A stretch of 64,000 nucleotides of DNA from JAAXIE01 sp965263155 (GCA_965263155.1 OZ253586.1:2232001-2296000); one strand, 5' to 3'; positions 35,949-45,028 are shown, counted from the first letter of the stretch. Notes: generated from the sequence alone by a model not told the origin. Translations and numbers: made by a program.

Positions 35949-35985
35949 AAAGACCCCGGTCTTCGCAAAAGGGCTGGGGCTCTTT
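35949..35985 (+). terminator. Stem-loop after binding protein 2
   Basis: AAAGACCCC pairs with GGGGCTCTTT (one bulged C) around a 20-base loop, 35 bases after the stop. No T-run beyond TTT, so only a plausible terminator. Confidence 0.45.
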
Positions 35986-36630
35986 CCATTCCATGGCCTA
36001 CCCAGGTTATTGGCCCTTCGGCAGATACCCTAGTCCGAGGCAAGACGGGCCGTGCTTCGCATCTGCGATGTCTCTCCTCGGCTGCCGGGTGAAACATCCC
36101 GGGGAACCCCGAAGTCGTAGTGGAGAACATGCCTAGGGCGGGCATCTTGGACGCCGCTAACTGCCTCTGCAACGCCCTACATCTAGGGCCAGATTACCCG
36201 CGCCTTCGCCGATGCGACGATGCCGCCTGAGTCGGACTTCCGTTTTCTGACGGATCCCCGGGATAGGAACCGGCTGTGGGACGCGGTGAGGCGTTGCGTC
36301 CAGGTTTTTGAACATGAGGCTTTCGTTGGACTTCTGGGGAACCCCTAGCGCGATCCGACGCGGACCTGGCCGGCGATGGAGCGCGCTGGATGCTTGGCTG
36401 CGACGGAACGCCGGCGCAGGAGCCTCCACCCGCGAATTCTACACCCAGCCCCCAACTCGGTCCAACACCACTATCCTGGCCGCGCTTGGTTCACGCATCG
36501 GACCGGGATGCCGACTTGATGCCCTCACGCCCCCGGATCGACGTTGCTATGAACGGCACCATCGCATCTAAGTGGGTCGGCCCCCTCACGGTACAATTAC
36601 GTCAATGGCCAATCGAAAATCACAAGGAAC
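35986..36630. other. Gap with a possible GMC-oxidoreductase-like remnant
   Basis: At about 36221-36345 the plus strand reads DFRFLTDPRDRNRLWDAVRR then FEHEAFVGLLG, reminiscent of the C-terminal segment of GMC (choline-dehydrogenase-like) flavoenzymes, then degenerates. No start or catalytic residues. The rest is unrecognised. Confidence 0.3.
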
Positions 36631-36642
36631 AAGGAGGAATCA

Positions 36643-37575
36643 ATGAAATTCGTGGTGTACAACGACAACCAGCCGGGCATTCTGACCGATGCGGGCGTTA
36701 TAAACATAGGTGACCTCTGCCCCGGCGGCGGCCAGACCGCAATTGTCCATTTAGTCACCAACTACGACGACCTGAAGTCCCAACTTGAGACCCGCGCCGC
36801 CGAGGGCTCGCCAGTCGCTGGCGCGCAACTGCAATCGCCGCTGCCGCGCCCTAGCAAGGTCCTCTGTATGGGCGGCAACTACCGCGAGTTCGGTGCGCGG
36901 GAGCCTTCACCAATGTGGGGCTTCACCAAGAACACCCACAGCATTCTAGGCCCAGGCGGCGCCGTGGTCCTCCCCGATATAGACGCCAACATCTTTCACC
37001 ATGAGGCGGAGCTAGTGTTGGTCTTCAGCAAGGGCGGCAAGGACATCCCGGCGTCGGAGGCCATGGACTACGTCTTCGGCTACACGGCGGGTGTGGATGT
37101 CTCGGCGCGAATGCCGGCAACCGGCGGCGGCCGGGCGCCAAACACGCTGCCCGTCGCGGAGCACAAATCGCACCCCACCTTCTGTCCCCTTGGTCCCTGC
37201 ATTGTGACCAAGGACGAAATCGGGGACCCGGAGAAGTTGCAGGTCACCTTGAGCGTCGACGGCGAGCTGCGCGTTAACTACAACACCGACGACCTCGCCC
37301 ACTCCATCGCCGAATCGATCGAGTACGTGGCGGCTATCGAGGAGATCAGCCCCGGCGACGTGCTCTTCATGGGCACCAACCACCAGGGCCTCGGCGCGAT
37401 GCAGGACGGCGACACCATTGAGATGGGCGTCGAGGGCGTGGGCAGATTCACCTTCACGGTTAGCGACCCCCTCAAGCGCCGTTGGCCCAAGGGCGTCGAC
37501 GAGGCGACGGCCAAAGACGTGCGCGAGGGCGCCGGCGGACCCGGCCGCCGGGCTCGACCCCTGCAAGCCGGATAG
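36643..37575 (+). CDS. Fumarylacetoacetate hydrolase family protein
   Basis: 310 residues with an N-terminal cap (KFVVYNDNQPGILTDAGVIN) and the FAH catalytic fold: SKVLCMGGNYREFG, FHHEAELVLVF (E-x-E metal ligands), YTAGVDVSARM (Asp ligand), GPCIVTKDEIGDPEKLQVTL, DVLFMGTNHQGLG. Family members hydrolyse or decarboxylate beta-dicarbonyl/2-keto acids from aromatic ring cleavage (fumarylacetoacetate, oxopentenoate type, acylpyruvates). ATG 36643 has AAGGAGG at 36631-36637. It could process ring-fission products from the upstream oxygenases. The acidic-to-basic C-terminal tail is not part of the domain. Confidence 0.9.
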   Translation: MKFVVYNDNQPGILTDAGVINIGDLCPGGGQTAIVHLVTNYDDLKSQLETRAAEGSPVAGAQLQSPLPRPSKVLCMGGNYREFGAREPSPMWGFTKNTHSILGPGGAVVLPDIDANIFHHEAELVLVFSKGGKDIPASEAMDYVFGYTAGVDVSARMPATGGGRAPNTLPVAEHKSHPTFCPLGPCIVTKDEIGDPEKLQVTLSVDGELRVNYNTDDLAHSIAESIEYVAAIEEISPGDVLFMGTNHQGLGAMQDGDTIEMGVEGVGRFTFTVSDPLKRRWPKGVDEATAKDVREGAGGPGRRARPLQAG

Positions 37576-37799
37576 CAGAAGTTCGGGGAGTGTCGAATGA
37601 CCCCACTCCTCCTCGGCGAAAGCCGAGGAGGAGTGAATGCCCTGGCGTTGGTGGACGACTGCCACGATCCTCGCGTGATCCGGCCTAAGGCTGGAAGGTT
37701 GTCAGAAACCTTATTCACTGATCCTCGCTATATGTTCCCCTGCAGTAAACGCCAGAGTAAGCCCTACACTGAGAAGGGACGCTTCGCCCCCGCCATACG

Positions 37800-38339
37800 C
37801 TAGACCGTGCCTTTGGTGACCAACTGTAGTAGCGCCGCGATGGCTGCGGTCGCGTCCTGTTCGACGACATCGTAGGGTGCCGCGGTTTCAAGAATCGCCC
37901 GAGCTTCCATACTGCCCTTGTGTCCTGGTCTGCGAAAATGAGCGTAAGCATTCCGGTTCTTGCGGATCCTTTCGAGATCCTGATATTCAGCATCTCCTAC
38001 CAGGCCTCCCGCATGTGCTTCTCCCAGCAGGGTCGAAAGGCTTGCACGCTGAAGATCGTTACGTCCCGCTCCGTAGAATAACGCCGCAAGAGTCCGTTCG
38101 ATGTACGCTAGACTCAGGAGAATTGTCGCCATGAACTGGGCGTAAACAAAGCAATACCGTGCTTCTTCGAATAGGCTCTTGGCAAGCAAGCCGCCGGGGA
38201 AGGTCCAGTACTCCCCCTTGGGTGAATTGTCGTTTAACCAGTCAAGCCGAGAAAGTCTGTCCTCGAAGCACCTGGAGTCTTCATTATTCAGCCATACTCT
38301 TCTAGTCGATATGACAATTCCTCGTTTCGGCTCGTCCAC
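37800..38339 (-). CDS. HEPN-like protein downstream of the ATPase-helicase fusion
   Basis: 179 residues, GTG start. All-helical; ERIRKNRNAYAHFRRPGH contains an R-N-x3-H arrangement (Arg-x4-His) like the RNase motif of HEPN domains, followed by an aliphatic helix (ATAAIAALLQLV). A hydrophobic helix (YCFVYAQFMATILLSLAYIE) precedes it. HEPN proteins are frequent RNases of toxin-antitoxin and phage-defence systems; others are inert dimerisation modules. Its placement 111 bases downstream of the helicase gene in the same orientation argues for an operon and for an effector role. Family assignment is from this motif only. Confidence 0.55.
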   Translation of the reverse strand: MDEPKRGIVISTRRVWLNNEDSRCFEDRLSRLDWLNDNSPKGEYWTFPGGLLAKSLFEEARYCFVYAQFMATILLSLAYIERTLAALFYGAGRNDLQRASLSTLLGEAHAGGLVGDAEYQDLERIRKNRNAYAHFRRPGHKGSMEARAILETAAPYDVVEQDATAAIAALLQLVTKGTV

Positions 38340-38450
38340 GTCTTTTGAATCGCCTTATTGGGAAACCCGGCCTGGTCCTCCGTCCTAGTCCCTCGCCTCC
38401 AGCCGCAATGATGGCAGAATCGTTTCATAGCCTTACTTCTCGCCGTCAAT

Positions 38451-40727
38451 CTAGTCGTCACGCGCGTACCGCCTAAGGAGTGTGAACGGCTCCACGAGAG
38501 GATGAGGGGTCGGGGGCAGTACCACGATCACCCGGTGGCGAGCGCGGGAGATCGCTACGTTGAGCAGCCGAGAAGTCTTCTCAAAGGGCTCCACCTCCGA
38601 TCCGAAGTAGTCGTCGGGCCCAAACACATGCACAACGGTGTCAGCCTCCCGACCCTTGGTCTGGTGGTAGTTCATCAGCTTGACCGTGCCGCGCTCGGAA
38701 TAATCCAAGTCAATGAGAGCGCTAACGCGGCTGCCCTCGGCAATCTCAGACAACCGCCGCACGGACTCTTCGGATACTTCACTGGTCCGAAGTGGCCAGA
38801 CGAGTCGTCGAAAGTGGGCTGCCGCCCTGCGCCACGGACGGTAAGCGGCCCTGATACCGAGCTTCTCCCAAGATTGCATGGCGACTGTCGCCACATCCTC
38901 CAACGTACCATCTGCGGCTGCCGTTAGAGCACACTCAAGGTTCAACACCGCGTCTTCAATAAGGCCGGGCAAATCCGACTCCCCTATAAGTGCCAGCGCC
39001 AACGGTGGAGCCTGACGACCCCTAGTGGTAGCAGTCAGGAATAATCCGAATGACTCGCGGACTTCTTCATCGGTCGCAAGCCCCATTGCAAACAAACATT
39101 GTGCGGCCATGGACCCCAAAGCCTCCGCATGAGCCTCCGGGATGCCAATAATAACGTGGTCAATGCCGACCTCACTCAACTCCTCGGCCAGCTCGGCCAC
39201 GGAGGCATTGGAGTGGGCGAAGATGCCGACATCGCGGTACTTGCGGTTTCTGGCATCGGTGACCGCCGCGCTAAGCAAATTTTGGCGCTCGTCATCAGCT
39301 ACGTCGAAGTGAATCTCTAACCGACTGGTTCTAAGAGCTTCTAGGACTGCCTCATCGTCGAACCGGCGCTGGCGAACTGCTTCGGCGAGGGCTGGAATGG
39401 CTCCGGATGGGTCCCGGTGAGACCGAGGGTCAAGTTGAATCTGCCTGTCTGCCCAATCCTCCATCTCCCGGAACCTCTCCGGTGAAACACCCTTGATGAA
39501 GGTGTAGATCATTTGGTTTGGATCGCCGAGCAGGAGTACTTTCCGGGAAGCGAGCATCCGCAGCAGATGCCATTGTTCAGTGCTGGTGTCCTGGGCTTCG
39601 TCGCAGATCACCAATCCCCATCGGGAGGCGACAAGCTGCCTGACACGGCTGCTGTCCTCCAGAATCGCTAGGGCGCCAGGAATCAGATCCTTGTATCGCA
39701 GCTTACTGCGCTCCTGTCCGAGCAACCTACTTCGTGTCTCCGACGACCTTCGGATGATGGCCGTCATGTGAGCCGACGAGGCTGCATCCAGGCCGTCCCC
39801 GAAGTCGTCGACGGCGAGAATCAGGTTAGTTCCAGATAAGAGGGCCAGTGCTTCAGCTATGCGGAAAAGGGAGGCAGTTGATGACCCGCGCCTCCACACC
39901 GGTAGGCTTCCGGACCCATCACCAACATCCATTGATGGCCCAAGGGAGCGAAGAAGCCCACTTGGCGATCCACCTTCGGGGGCGAACTGGAAAAGCTGGG
40001 CAACATCTGTTCCAGCGATACCCAGCAGATCTCTGAGCGGCTCAACCACGTCGTCAAGCGCCTCCATGATCTGGGCCGAACTCGTGAATTGACCTGCGGC
40101 CACGCCGACATCCTGCACATAGGCTGTTATAGAGGCCGCGAAGTCATTGCCTTCGGCAGTCCGAATCACCTGCCGGAACGCGCTGCGAGGGTTGAGATCG
40201 AGAATCCGTCCACCGCTCCACCGCAGAAGATTGAATCCTAACTTCTCAATGTCTCGACGTCTGACGTGCAGGTACGACTCAGAAGCAGGGTCTGACTCCT
40301 TAGGATAGAAGAGCCACTCCTCGCACCGCTCTTCGTCGACTAACCACCGAGCCCTATATTCGAGCCGAAGGACCCACTCATACTGATCTTTGTCGACGTC
40401 ATCTATGTCCTTAGTCTCTTCGAGAAGGCTTTCCTCACTCCTGTCCCACAGCTCCAAGTGGTCGAAGAAGTCCTGCTCAAGGTCATCCCCTAGTTCGCCG
40501 AGCGTGACCGCGATCTGGATTGGTTCGGAGGTGTTCCGGTTCCAAAAGTCCAGTTCAGTAGTGATTCTGGTTCGGCTAGTGTCTGCGTCAAGGACACGCG
40601 CAAGAGCTTCAATGAGATCGGAACGCCCTGCGCCGGGCTCACCCATAACGACGACGTGCCCCTGCGGTCTGACGTGCAGGGCGGAAAATCCGCGAAACCC
40701 CTGTATTTGTAACTCCTTAACGTGCAT
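38451..40727 (-). CDS. SMC/OLD-type ATPase fused to UvrD-like helicase lacking its own Walker A
   Basis: About 758 residues; ATG 40727 preferred over TTG 40739 because GGAGCA lies before it. N-terminal OLD/RecF-like ATPase: MHVKELQIQGFRGF, Walker A GEPGAGRSD, and Walker B LILAVDDFGDGLDAASS at about residues 302-318. Near residue 330 the text changes to superfamily-1 helicase: motif II LVICDEAQDTSTEQW (about 372-386), motif III LLLGDPNQMIYTF, motif V VKLMNYHQTKGREADTVVHV, motif VI LLNVAISRARHRVIVVL. Helicase motif I and Ia are absent, and so is the ATPase's C-terminal part. It looks like a Gabija-style ATPase plus UvrD gene pair joined in frame by deletion, or a genuine hybrid. Confidence 0.75.
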   Translation of the reverse strand: MHVKELQIQGFRGFSALHVRPQGHVVVMGEPGAGRSDLIEALARVLDADTSRTRITTELDFWNRNTSEPIQIAVTLGELGDDLEQDFFDHLELWDRSEESLLEETKDIDDVDKDQYEWVLRLEYRARWLVDEERCEEWLFYPKESDPASESYLHVRRRDIEKLGFNLLRWSGGRILDLNPRSAFRQVIRTAEGNDFAASITAYVQDVGVAAGQFTSSAQIMEALDDVVEPLRDLLGIAGTDVAQLFQFAPEGGSPSGLLRSLGPSMDVGDGSGSLPVWRRGSSTASLFRIAEALALLSGTNLILAVDDFGDGLDAASSAHMTAIIRRSSETRSRLLGQERSKLRYKDLIPGALAILEDSSRVRQLVASRWGLVICDEAQDTSTEQWHLLRMLASRKVLLLGDPNQMIYTFIKGVSPERFREMEDWADRQIQLDPRSHRDPSGAIPALAEAVRQRRFDDEAVLEALRTSRLEIHFDVADDERQNLLSAAVTDARNRKYRDVGIFAHSNASVAELAEELSEVGIDHVIIGIPEAHAEALGSMAAQCLFAMGLATDEEVRESFGLFLTATTRGRQAPPLALALIGESDLPGLIEDAVLNLECALTAAADGTLEDVATVAMQSWEKLGIRAAYRPWRRAAAHFRRLVWPLRTSEVSEESVRRLSEIAEGSRVSALIDLDYSERGTVKLMNYHQTKGREADTVVHVFGPDDYFGSEVEPFEKTSRLLNVAISRARHRVIVVLPPTPHPLVEPFTLLRRYARDD

Positions 40728-40834
40728 CTGCTGCTCCAAACAGATCTTGATTCAAGGTTGCTTTACCTCCTGCGTGCCCCATCTGGAAGAGCTTGGGCGT
40801 GACCAGTAAGCTTGATCTTGGTCACCCTCACTAG

Positions 40835-42173
40835 CAGGCTGCGGAAGAATGGTTTTTGCCGGTTAGGAGTGCTGGTTGGGAACGGGCGGTGACGCCTTTG
40901 GCGGGCCGGAAAAGGTGGTTTGTGGTCGCGGGCCATGGGCCCAAGGGATGATCAGCAGGGGCTAGGAGGGCTCGTCAGACTCTTGGGGCGCTCTGCACCC
41001 AGGCAAATCATACCGTCCGACCGGCCCGAGCCCTCTCATACGACGCTAGGTTCGCCATCCTCAAGAGGTTGTAAGCCGCAGCCACAAAGTACCCAGCCAG
41101 CCCCGTCCGCTCAACTCCTCTATCCCGTGTCCTCCGCAACCCTCCCACCGTCTTCATCCACCCGAAGCCCTCCTCCACCCGCTTGCGGACCTTCTGGCCC
41201 GCCCTGTAGTTAGCGTGCCGGGTGGTGCGCCCGTCTATAGCCGAGTGTGTCCTCCGGGCCATGTGAGGCGTCACTCCACGATTGCGCATGGCCCTGACAC
41301 ACTCCCTGTCGTATCCCTGGTCCCCTCCCAGCGTCCTGGGATGGTACCCCCGCTGCCGGGCGTCGTCCAGCATCATGGGTACCGCCTCACGCTCCGCCCT
41401 ACCAGTGGCCCTGCTCACCAAGAAGTCCATCAACAGTCCGTTGCCGTTCTCCATTAGGGCGTCGCCCATGTACGACAGTCTGGCCTCCCTCCCCTTACCC
41501 TTCCGCATCAACCTCGCCTCAGGGTCCGTCCTGCTCTCGTGGGTCTCGTTCTTCAACCTCTCTCCACGAAAGTCCACCCACGGGTTGCCGGGGTCGTCGC
41601 CGGGCGGTGGCTCCCCCTCATCTCCCGTCGGAAGCTCTTGATGCTGGCCACCGCCTCTATCAGCGTCCCGTCCACGCTGAAGTGCTCGTCCGACAGCAGT
41701 CCCCGGCGGTCCGCCTCCCACACCACCTCGTCGAACAGCGCCTGTCCCGTCCTGTGTTCCAGCAATCGCTTCCGGTTCTTGGTGAACACCGTCGGGTCGA
41801 AGCTACACTCCATCAGGTTCATGTCCAGAAACCAGCGGAAGAGGAGATTATATTCCAGCTCCTCGCAGAGGGCCCTCTCGCTGCACACCGAGTAGAGGGA
41901 GATGAGCAGGGAGGCCTTCAGCAGTCGCTCCGGTGGCACCGAAGCCCGCCCCACCTTGGAGTACATCCGGTCGAGCTCGGGTGAGAGGCGTTTCAGTGCC
42001 TCGTCGGCCACCGCCTTGATGGTCCGTAGTGGATGGTCCTTGGGTACCCGCTCCTCCAAATTCACCACTGCCAGCATCACCTCTTGCGGGTCGCCACTGC
42101 CTCTCATGGAACCCCCACCCCCTCTACCGCTATCGTCCTATCCTATCCCATAAATCTATTTTTCAGCAGCCTG
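40835..42173 (-). mobile_element. IS5-group insertion sequence (copy b)
   Basis: Ends CAGGCTGCGGAAGAATGG (left) and CAGGCTGCTGAAAAATAG (right, reverse complement), flanked by CTAG and TTAG, both fitting the YTAR target but no longer identical. Inverted relative to copy a at 24868-26207. Confidence 0.82.
41008..42107 (-). pseudogene. IS5-group transposase with one frameshift
   Basis: The first frame (from 42107) gives VNLEERVPKDHPLRTIKAVA, SVPPERLLKASLLISLYSV, EYNLLFRWFLDMN, FDPTVFTKNRKRLLEH and FSVDGTLIEAVASIKSFRR. Near 41620 it shifts to the frame giving DFRGERLKNETHESRTDPEA, LGGDQGYDRECVRAMRNRGV and VRKRVEEGFGWMKTVGG. All catalytic positions are present, so only one lesion inactivates it. 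Confidence 0.85.
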
Positions 42174-42230
42174 TTAGACGATTCGCCCTCTCGTGGTGAG
42201 CCTTAGCCAACCCGCGGGCAATCTAAGGCG

Positions 42231-42287
42231 ATTAGAGGTCCAGGGCGAACCTCAACGTAAAGGTTCTTGTTTTGTCCAGTGTGGTGG
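42231..42287 (+). repeat. Dispersed repeat B, copy 2
   Basis: Matches 13010-13066 (ATTAGAGGT, AAAGGTTCTTG, TTTTGTCCAGT, GGTGG). The 42174-42734 gap contains nothing else recognised. Confidence 0.6.
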
Positions 42288-42734
42288 AACACGCACTACC
42301 GCCGGCATCGTCAATGCCACCTATCAACGGGTTGCGACCCACTCCTATGTAAGAGGTTTGTGCCCTTGCTAGGCGACAGGGTGCAGCGATTGGCGGTTAC
42401 TGTTGATGGGTATACGTTCTGCTCGAAGTGCTGCTTGCGGGACTAGCATAGTCACCGGGCACGCCATAAACGCGCGCGTATGATCGCAGGCCTGCCTGTC
42501 CTACACGGTGATGTTCTGACCGGATTGCTAATCCGCAAGTAACTTCAGGACGCGAAAAAAGTAAAGGACACGCCAAATGACTGGGAGGCCTTTGGTACCG
42601 GGCGATCAAGCCGTAGCTAATTTCTCACGGAGACAAGCTGGGCTCTCCATTTGCCGCGGGGGAGGGAAGGCGGAGGTCTGATTTGGTCGCCGGTCGGGAC
42701 AAGAAGGCGTTCCCCCCCTGTGAGCTCGGCCGTG

Positions 42735-43307
42735 TTAGGGAGCAATTCCCAGGTAGGATGCAAGATGTGCGACCACTTCCGATGGACTCTGGTTGGTGGT
42801 GTCAATGGCGAGGTCGGCCTCGAGCCCTAGGGAGTTCACTCCCTGCTCAGTCTGGTCGCTCGCAACTTCGTCATAGCTGTACCGGTCGTCCCTGCATTCG
42901 TACCTGTTGGATAGGATTTCCCTAGTTGCTGTCAGATGGATGTGAACGACAGACTCCCCGAGGGCAGATCTGACCCATCGGATTTGGTCTAGGGTTCTGA
43001 CCGCATCCACCGCGAACAGTGCTGAATCAGGACGCAGTTTCTGCATTTGCAGGAGTCCACCCCAGACCCAACTGCCGCCGGTGGACTCATCTAGTGAGGC
43101 ACCCGCGGCCTGGAGTGCGACTCGGTCTGGCGCACTTTGAGCCATGAGTTCACGAGTGCTTAGCACGCAAAATCCGAACCGCTGGGCCAGCAACCGGCAC
43201 AGGGTGGTCTTGCCAGATGCTATGGGCCCCGAAACTAGTACCACTTGTCGCGTGTTACTGCCATGCAATGCTTTGACCTTCGCGGCACGTTCGGGCGTGT
43301 CATTCAT
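42735..43307 (-). CDS. Small P-loop nucleotide-kinase-like protein
   Basis: 190 residues. Walker A GPIASGKTTLCRLLA near the N-terminus; FAVDAVRTLDQIRWVRS resembles the 'vidgiRs..E...fr' strand of dephospho-CoA-kinase/UPF0200-like and phage dNMP kinases; RYECRDDRYSYDEVASDQTE is a lid-like R..RxxDD segment, and ADLAIDTTNQSPSEV matches the 'aD..I.N.gs' end of such kinases. Probable deoxynucleoside-monophosphate kinase or related phosphotransferase in the cytosol. Last gene of the 46.1-42.7 kb operon, 34 bases after the preceding stop. In the context of a PurZ-like enzyme it could phosphorylate an unusual dNMP (inference). Confidence 0.7.
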   Translation of the reverse strand: MNDTPERAAKVKALHGSNTRQVVLVSGPIASGKTTLCRLLAQRFGFCVLSTRELMAQSAPDRVALQAAGASLDESTGGSWVWGGLLQMQKLRPDSALFAVDAVRTLDQIRWVRSALGESVVHIHLTATREILSNRYECRDDRYSYDEVASDQTEQGVNSLGLEADLAIDTTNQSPSEVVAHLASYLGIAP

Positions 43308-43341
43308 TCTGTGCTGCGGTACTGGAAACTTTGATGTTCGC

Positions 43342-44130
43342 TCACGCTGGGGCGACCAGTTCGAAGTGTCTTCGCCACGGGCTGTCGAGGAAATTGTCCA
43401 CTATTGATTCTATCTTGTCTCTGTGCCTGTCCGCTGGGACCAGGAAGAATGCCCGGGCGCTGCCCCGATGGTAGAGCAGAGCGAACGAAGTGCGTCCCAA
43501 GTGCTCTTCGATCTGGTCGTGCTTCCGTTTAATCTGGTCTGCAGCTGAACCCCGCCGCCCAATGTGGTGATAGACGATCAAACTCTGTCTCCTCTCTGCG
43601 AAGGGGACCAACTCATCAAAGAAGGCATATTTGGGGCCGCGTGGTTCGTGGAGGGCTACCTTGGCTTCGAAACCGTTGTCGGGGTCCAGGAACACCAAGT
43701 CGCAACCTTCGGTTGATTGGAGGGCCTGGATCAGCCAGTTCCTTCTGAACCGGGTTCGTTGACTTCTCATCTTTGCCTTAGGCGTATGGATCCCAGCAAA
43801 GGACAGAGGCGTTTCGTGGTACTTGGTACCTGGGGGCAACACGCTGGCGTTTCTGACGCTGGTGACATTCCTTGCGTTTGATTCAACAATATCTCGGAGC
43901 GCATCGTAGAGGCCGGGATCACAGAAACGGAAATTCTTCTGGTTCTGAACCGTTGGGTCAAGGAATTGAGTGAATTTACCGTCGGTGTTGTGCCTTTCAT
44001 CAGGTAGTAGGTACCAGACCACTCCAAGGGTTAAGGGACGTGGGGCTCCTGTCTCTGTGTTGGCACATAGGGCTCGCAGGAGACCGAATTTGCCGAAGTC
44101 GCCCAAGTCTCCAACGTAGCGGTTTTGCAT
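43342..44130 (-). CDS. Conserved protein of unknown function with DPDNG motif
   Basis: 262 residues beginning MQNRYVGDLGDFGKFGLLRA. Mid-protein motif CDLVFLDPDNGFE (about 144-155) follows a predicted beta-strand and resembles motif IV of Rossmann methyltransferases (DPPY/DPFG type) such as TcmP partners; SLIVYHHIGRRG and a C-terminal ARAFFLVPADRH strand complete an alpha/beta pattern. No clear SAM-binding GxGxG is seen. I recall many unannotated homologues sharing these exact blocks but no established function. The ATG has GGAG/AAGG just upstream and lies 3 bases after the stop of the gene before it, so the operon is tightly coupled. Confidence 0.75.
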   Translation of the reverse strand: MQNRYVGDLGDFGKFGLLRALCANTETGAPRPLTLGVVWYLLPDERHNTDGKFTQFLDPTVQNQKNFRFCDPGLYDALRDIVESNARNVTSVRNASVLPPGTKYHETPLSFAGIHTPKAKMRSQRTRFRRNWLIQALQSTEGCDLVFLDPDNGFEAKVALHEPRGPKYAFFDELVPFAERRQSLIVYHHIGRRGSAADQIKRKHDQIEEHLGRTSFALLYHRGSARAFFLVPADRHRDKIESIVDNFLDSPWRRHFELVAPA

Positions 44131-44133
44131 CCT

Positions 44134-44994
44134 TCATCTCCGGGGTTTTGAAATGAAAGGGAGTCGGAACTGCCATCGGCCCCAAATGGGGCGGGGCCGG
44201 AACCGCCACATTATGAAGAAATTCAGTATTAGCGAAGCCCCTGTTACCGCTGATAGGGCGATCATCCACGGTAGCCAAATGTTTTCCAATTCGCCGAATT
44301 TGTCAAATATTGGAGAGGCGACGATGACTCCGACGATAGCGATTATCAAAGCGAGAATAACGAACATTAACCCGAATGCTCCATAAAAACGGGGCTCTAG
44401 GTTGAGGAGGCGGGTCAGTTCTTCAAAGGGGGCACTCTTTAGCCGGTGGATGTCGTGTTGGTCGATAGTTCCTCTACGGCCATGAAACGGCTTGTCGCTG
44501 GTTGGGTAGACCCGGACGAAGTCCATTGTAAATATGGGTTGCTTATATTCAAGGTAAATCTCTCGTTCCGCCAGGTTGTAGATGGGGCAGTACAAATGGC
44601 CAGCCCAGCCAGGGTCGACCTGGGGGCCTCCCACCCAGAGGAGTCCTTCATAGACCATTCTCACACGGAGATTCCAGCGGGCTATGAGGAACCGTGGGAT
44701 CCTCAGGAATTCGTGGGTTTTGACCACAGCTACCTGGTGGGGTTTGAGAACGAGAAAGAGGTTATCTTCGTGGAGACGATGCGGAGTGCCTCCCACGTGG
44801 GCTTCGTCGCCCAACCGGAGTTCGTATCTGGCCGCGCGCAGAAGTTCCCGGTCGAATGGTTCGATTAGGGGATATGGGTTTGGGATCCGTTTTATGTCTG
44901 AATACGCTTCGATGGCTTCCGCAGGGAGTACCGCACCGGGCCACCCATTTGGCCAAGGGTCTTCCTCTAAGACTTTTAGCGCGTCGTCGTCCAT
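44134..44994 (-). CDS. Membrane-tethered dCTP-deaminase/dUTPase-fold protein
   Basis: 286 residues from ATG 44994 (AAGAGGA with proper spacing; ATG 45015 abuts its site). Residues about 50-185 follow the DCD/dUTPase fold: AARYELRLGDEAH, LVLKPHQVAVVKTHEFLRIP, LIARWNLRVRMVYEGLL, PQVDPGWAGHLYCPIYNLAE, IYLEYKQPIFTMDFVRV. In E. coli Dcd the segment after PGW-x-G carries the catalytic Glu (E-F-Y-N); here it is P-I-Y-N, so deamination is doubtful. Two C-terminal membrane helices follow (GLMFVILALIIAIVGVIVAS; WLPWMIALSAVTGASLILNF). Likely a nucleotide-binding sensor or scaffold at the membrane. Confidence 0.78.
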   Translation of the reverse strand: MDDDALKVLEEDPWPNGWPGAVLPAEAIEAYSDIKRIPNPYPLIEPFDRELLRAARYELRLGDEAHVGGTPHRLHEDNLFLVLKPHQVAVVKTHEFLRIPRFLIARWNLRVRMVYEGLLWVGGPQVDPGWAGHLYCPIYNLAEREIYLEYKQPIFTMDFVRVYPTSDKPFHGRRGTIDQHDIHRLKSAPFEELTRLLNLEPRFYGAFGLMFVILALIIAIVGVIVASPIFDKFGELENIWLPWMIALSAVTGASLILNFFIMWRFRPRPIWGRWQFRLPFISKPRR

Positions 44995-45028
44995 TGCGTT
45001 CCTCTTTGAGGTCATCCTCTTTCAAACT

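Noticed and set aside
36221..36345. GMC oxidoreductase gene
   Set aside because: Only one short C-terminal-like segment is visible; too little to call more than a possible remnant.
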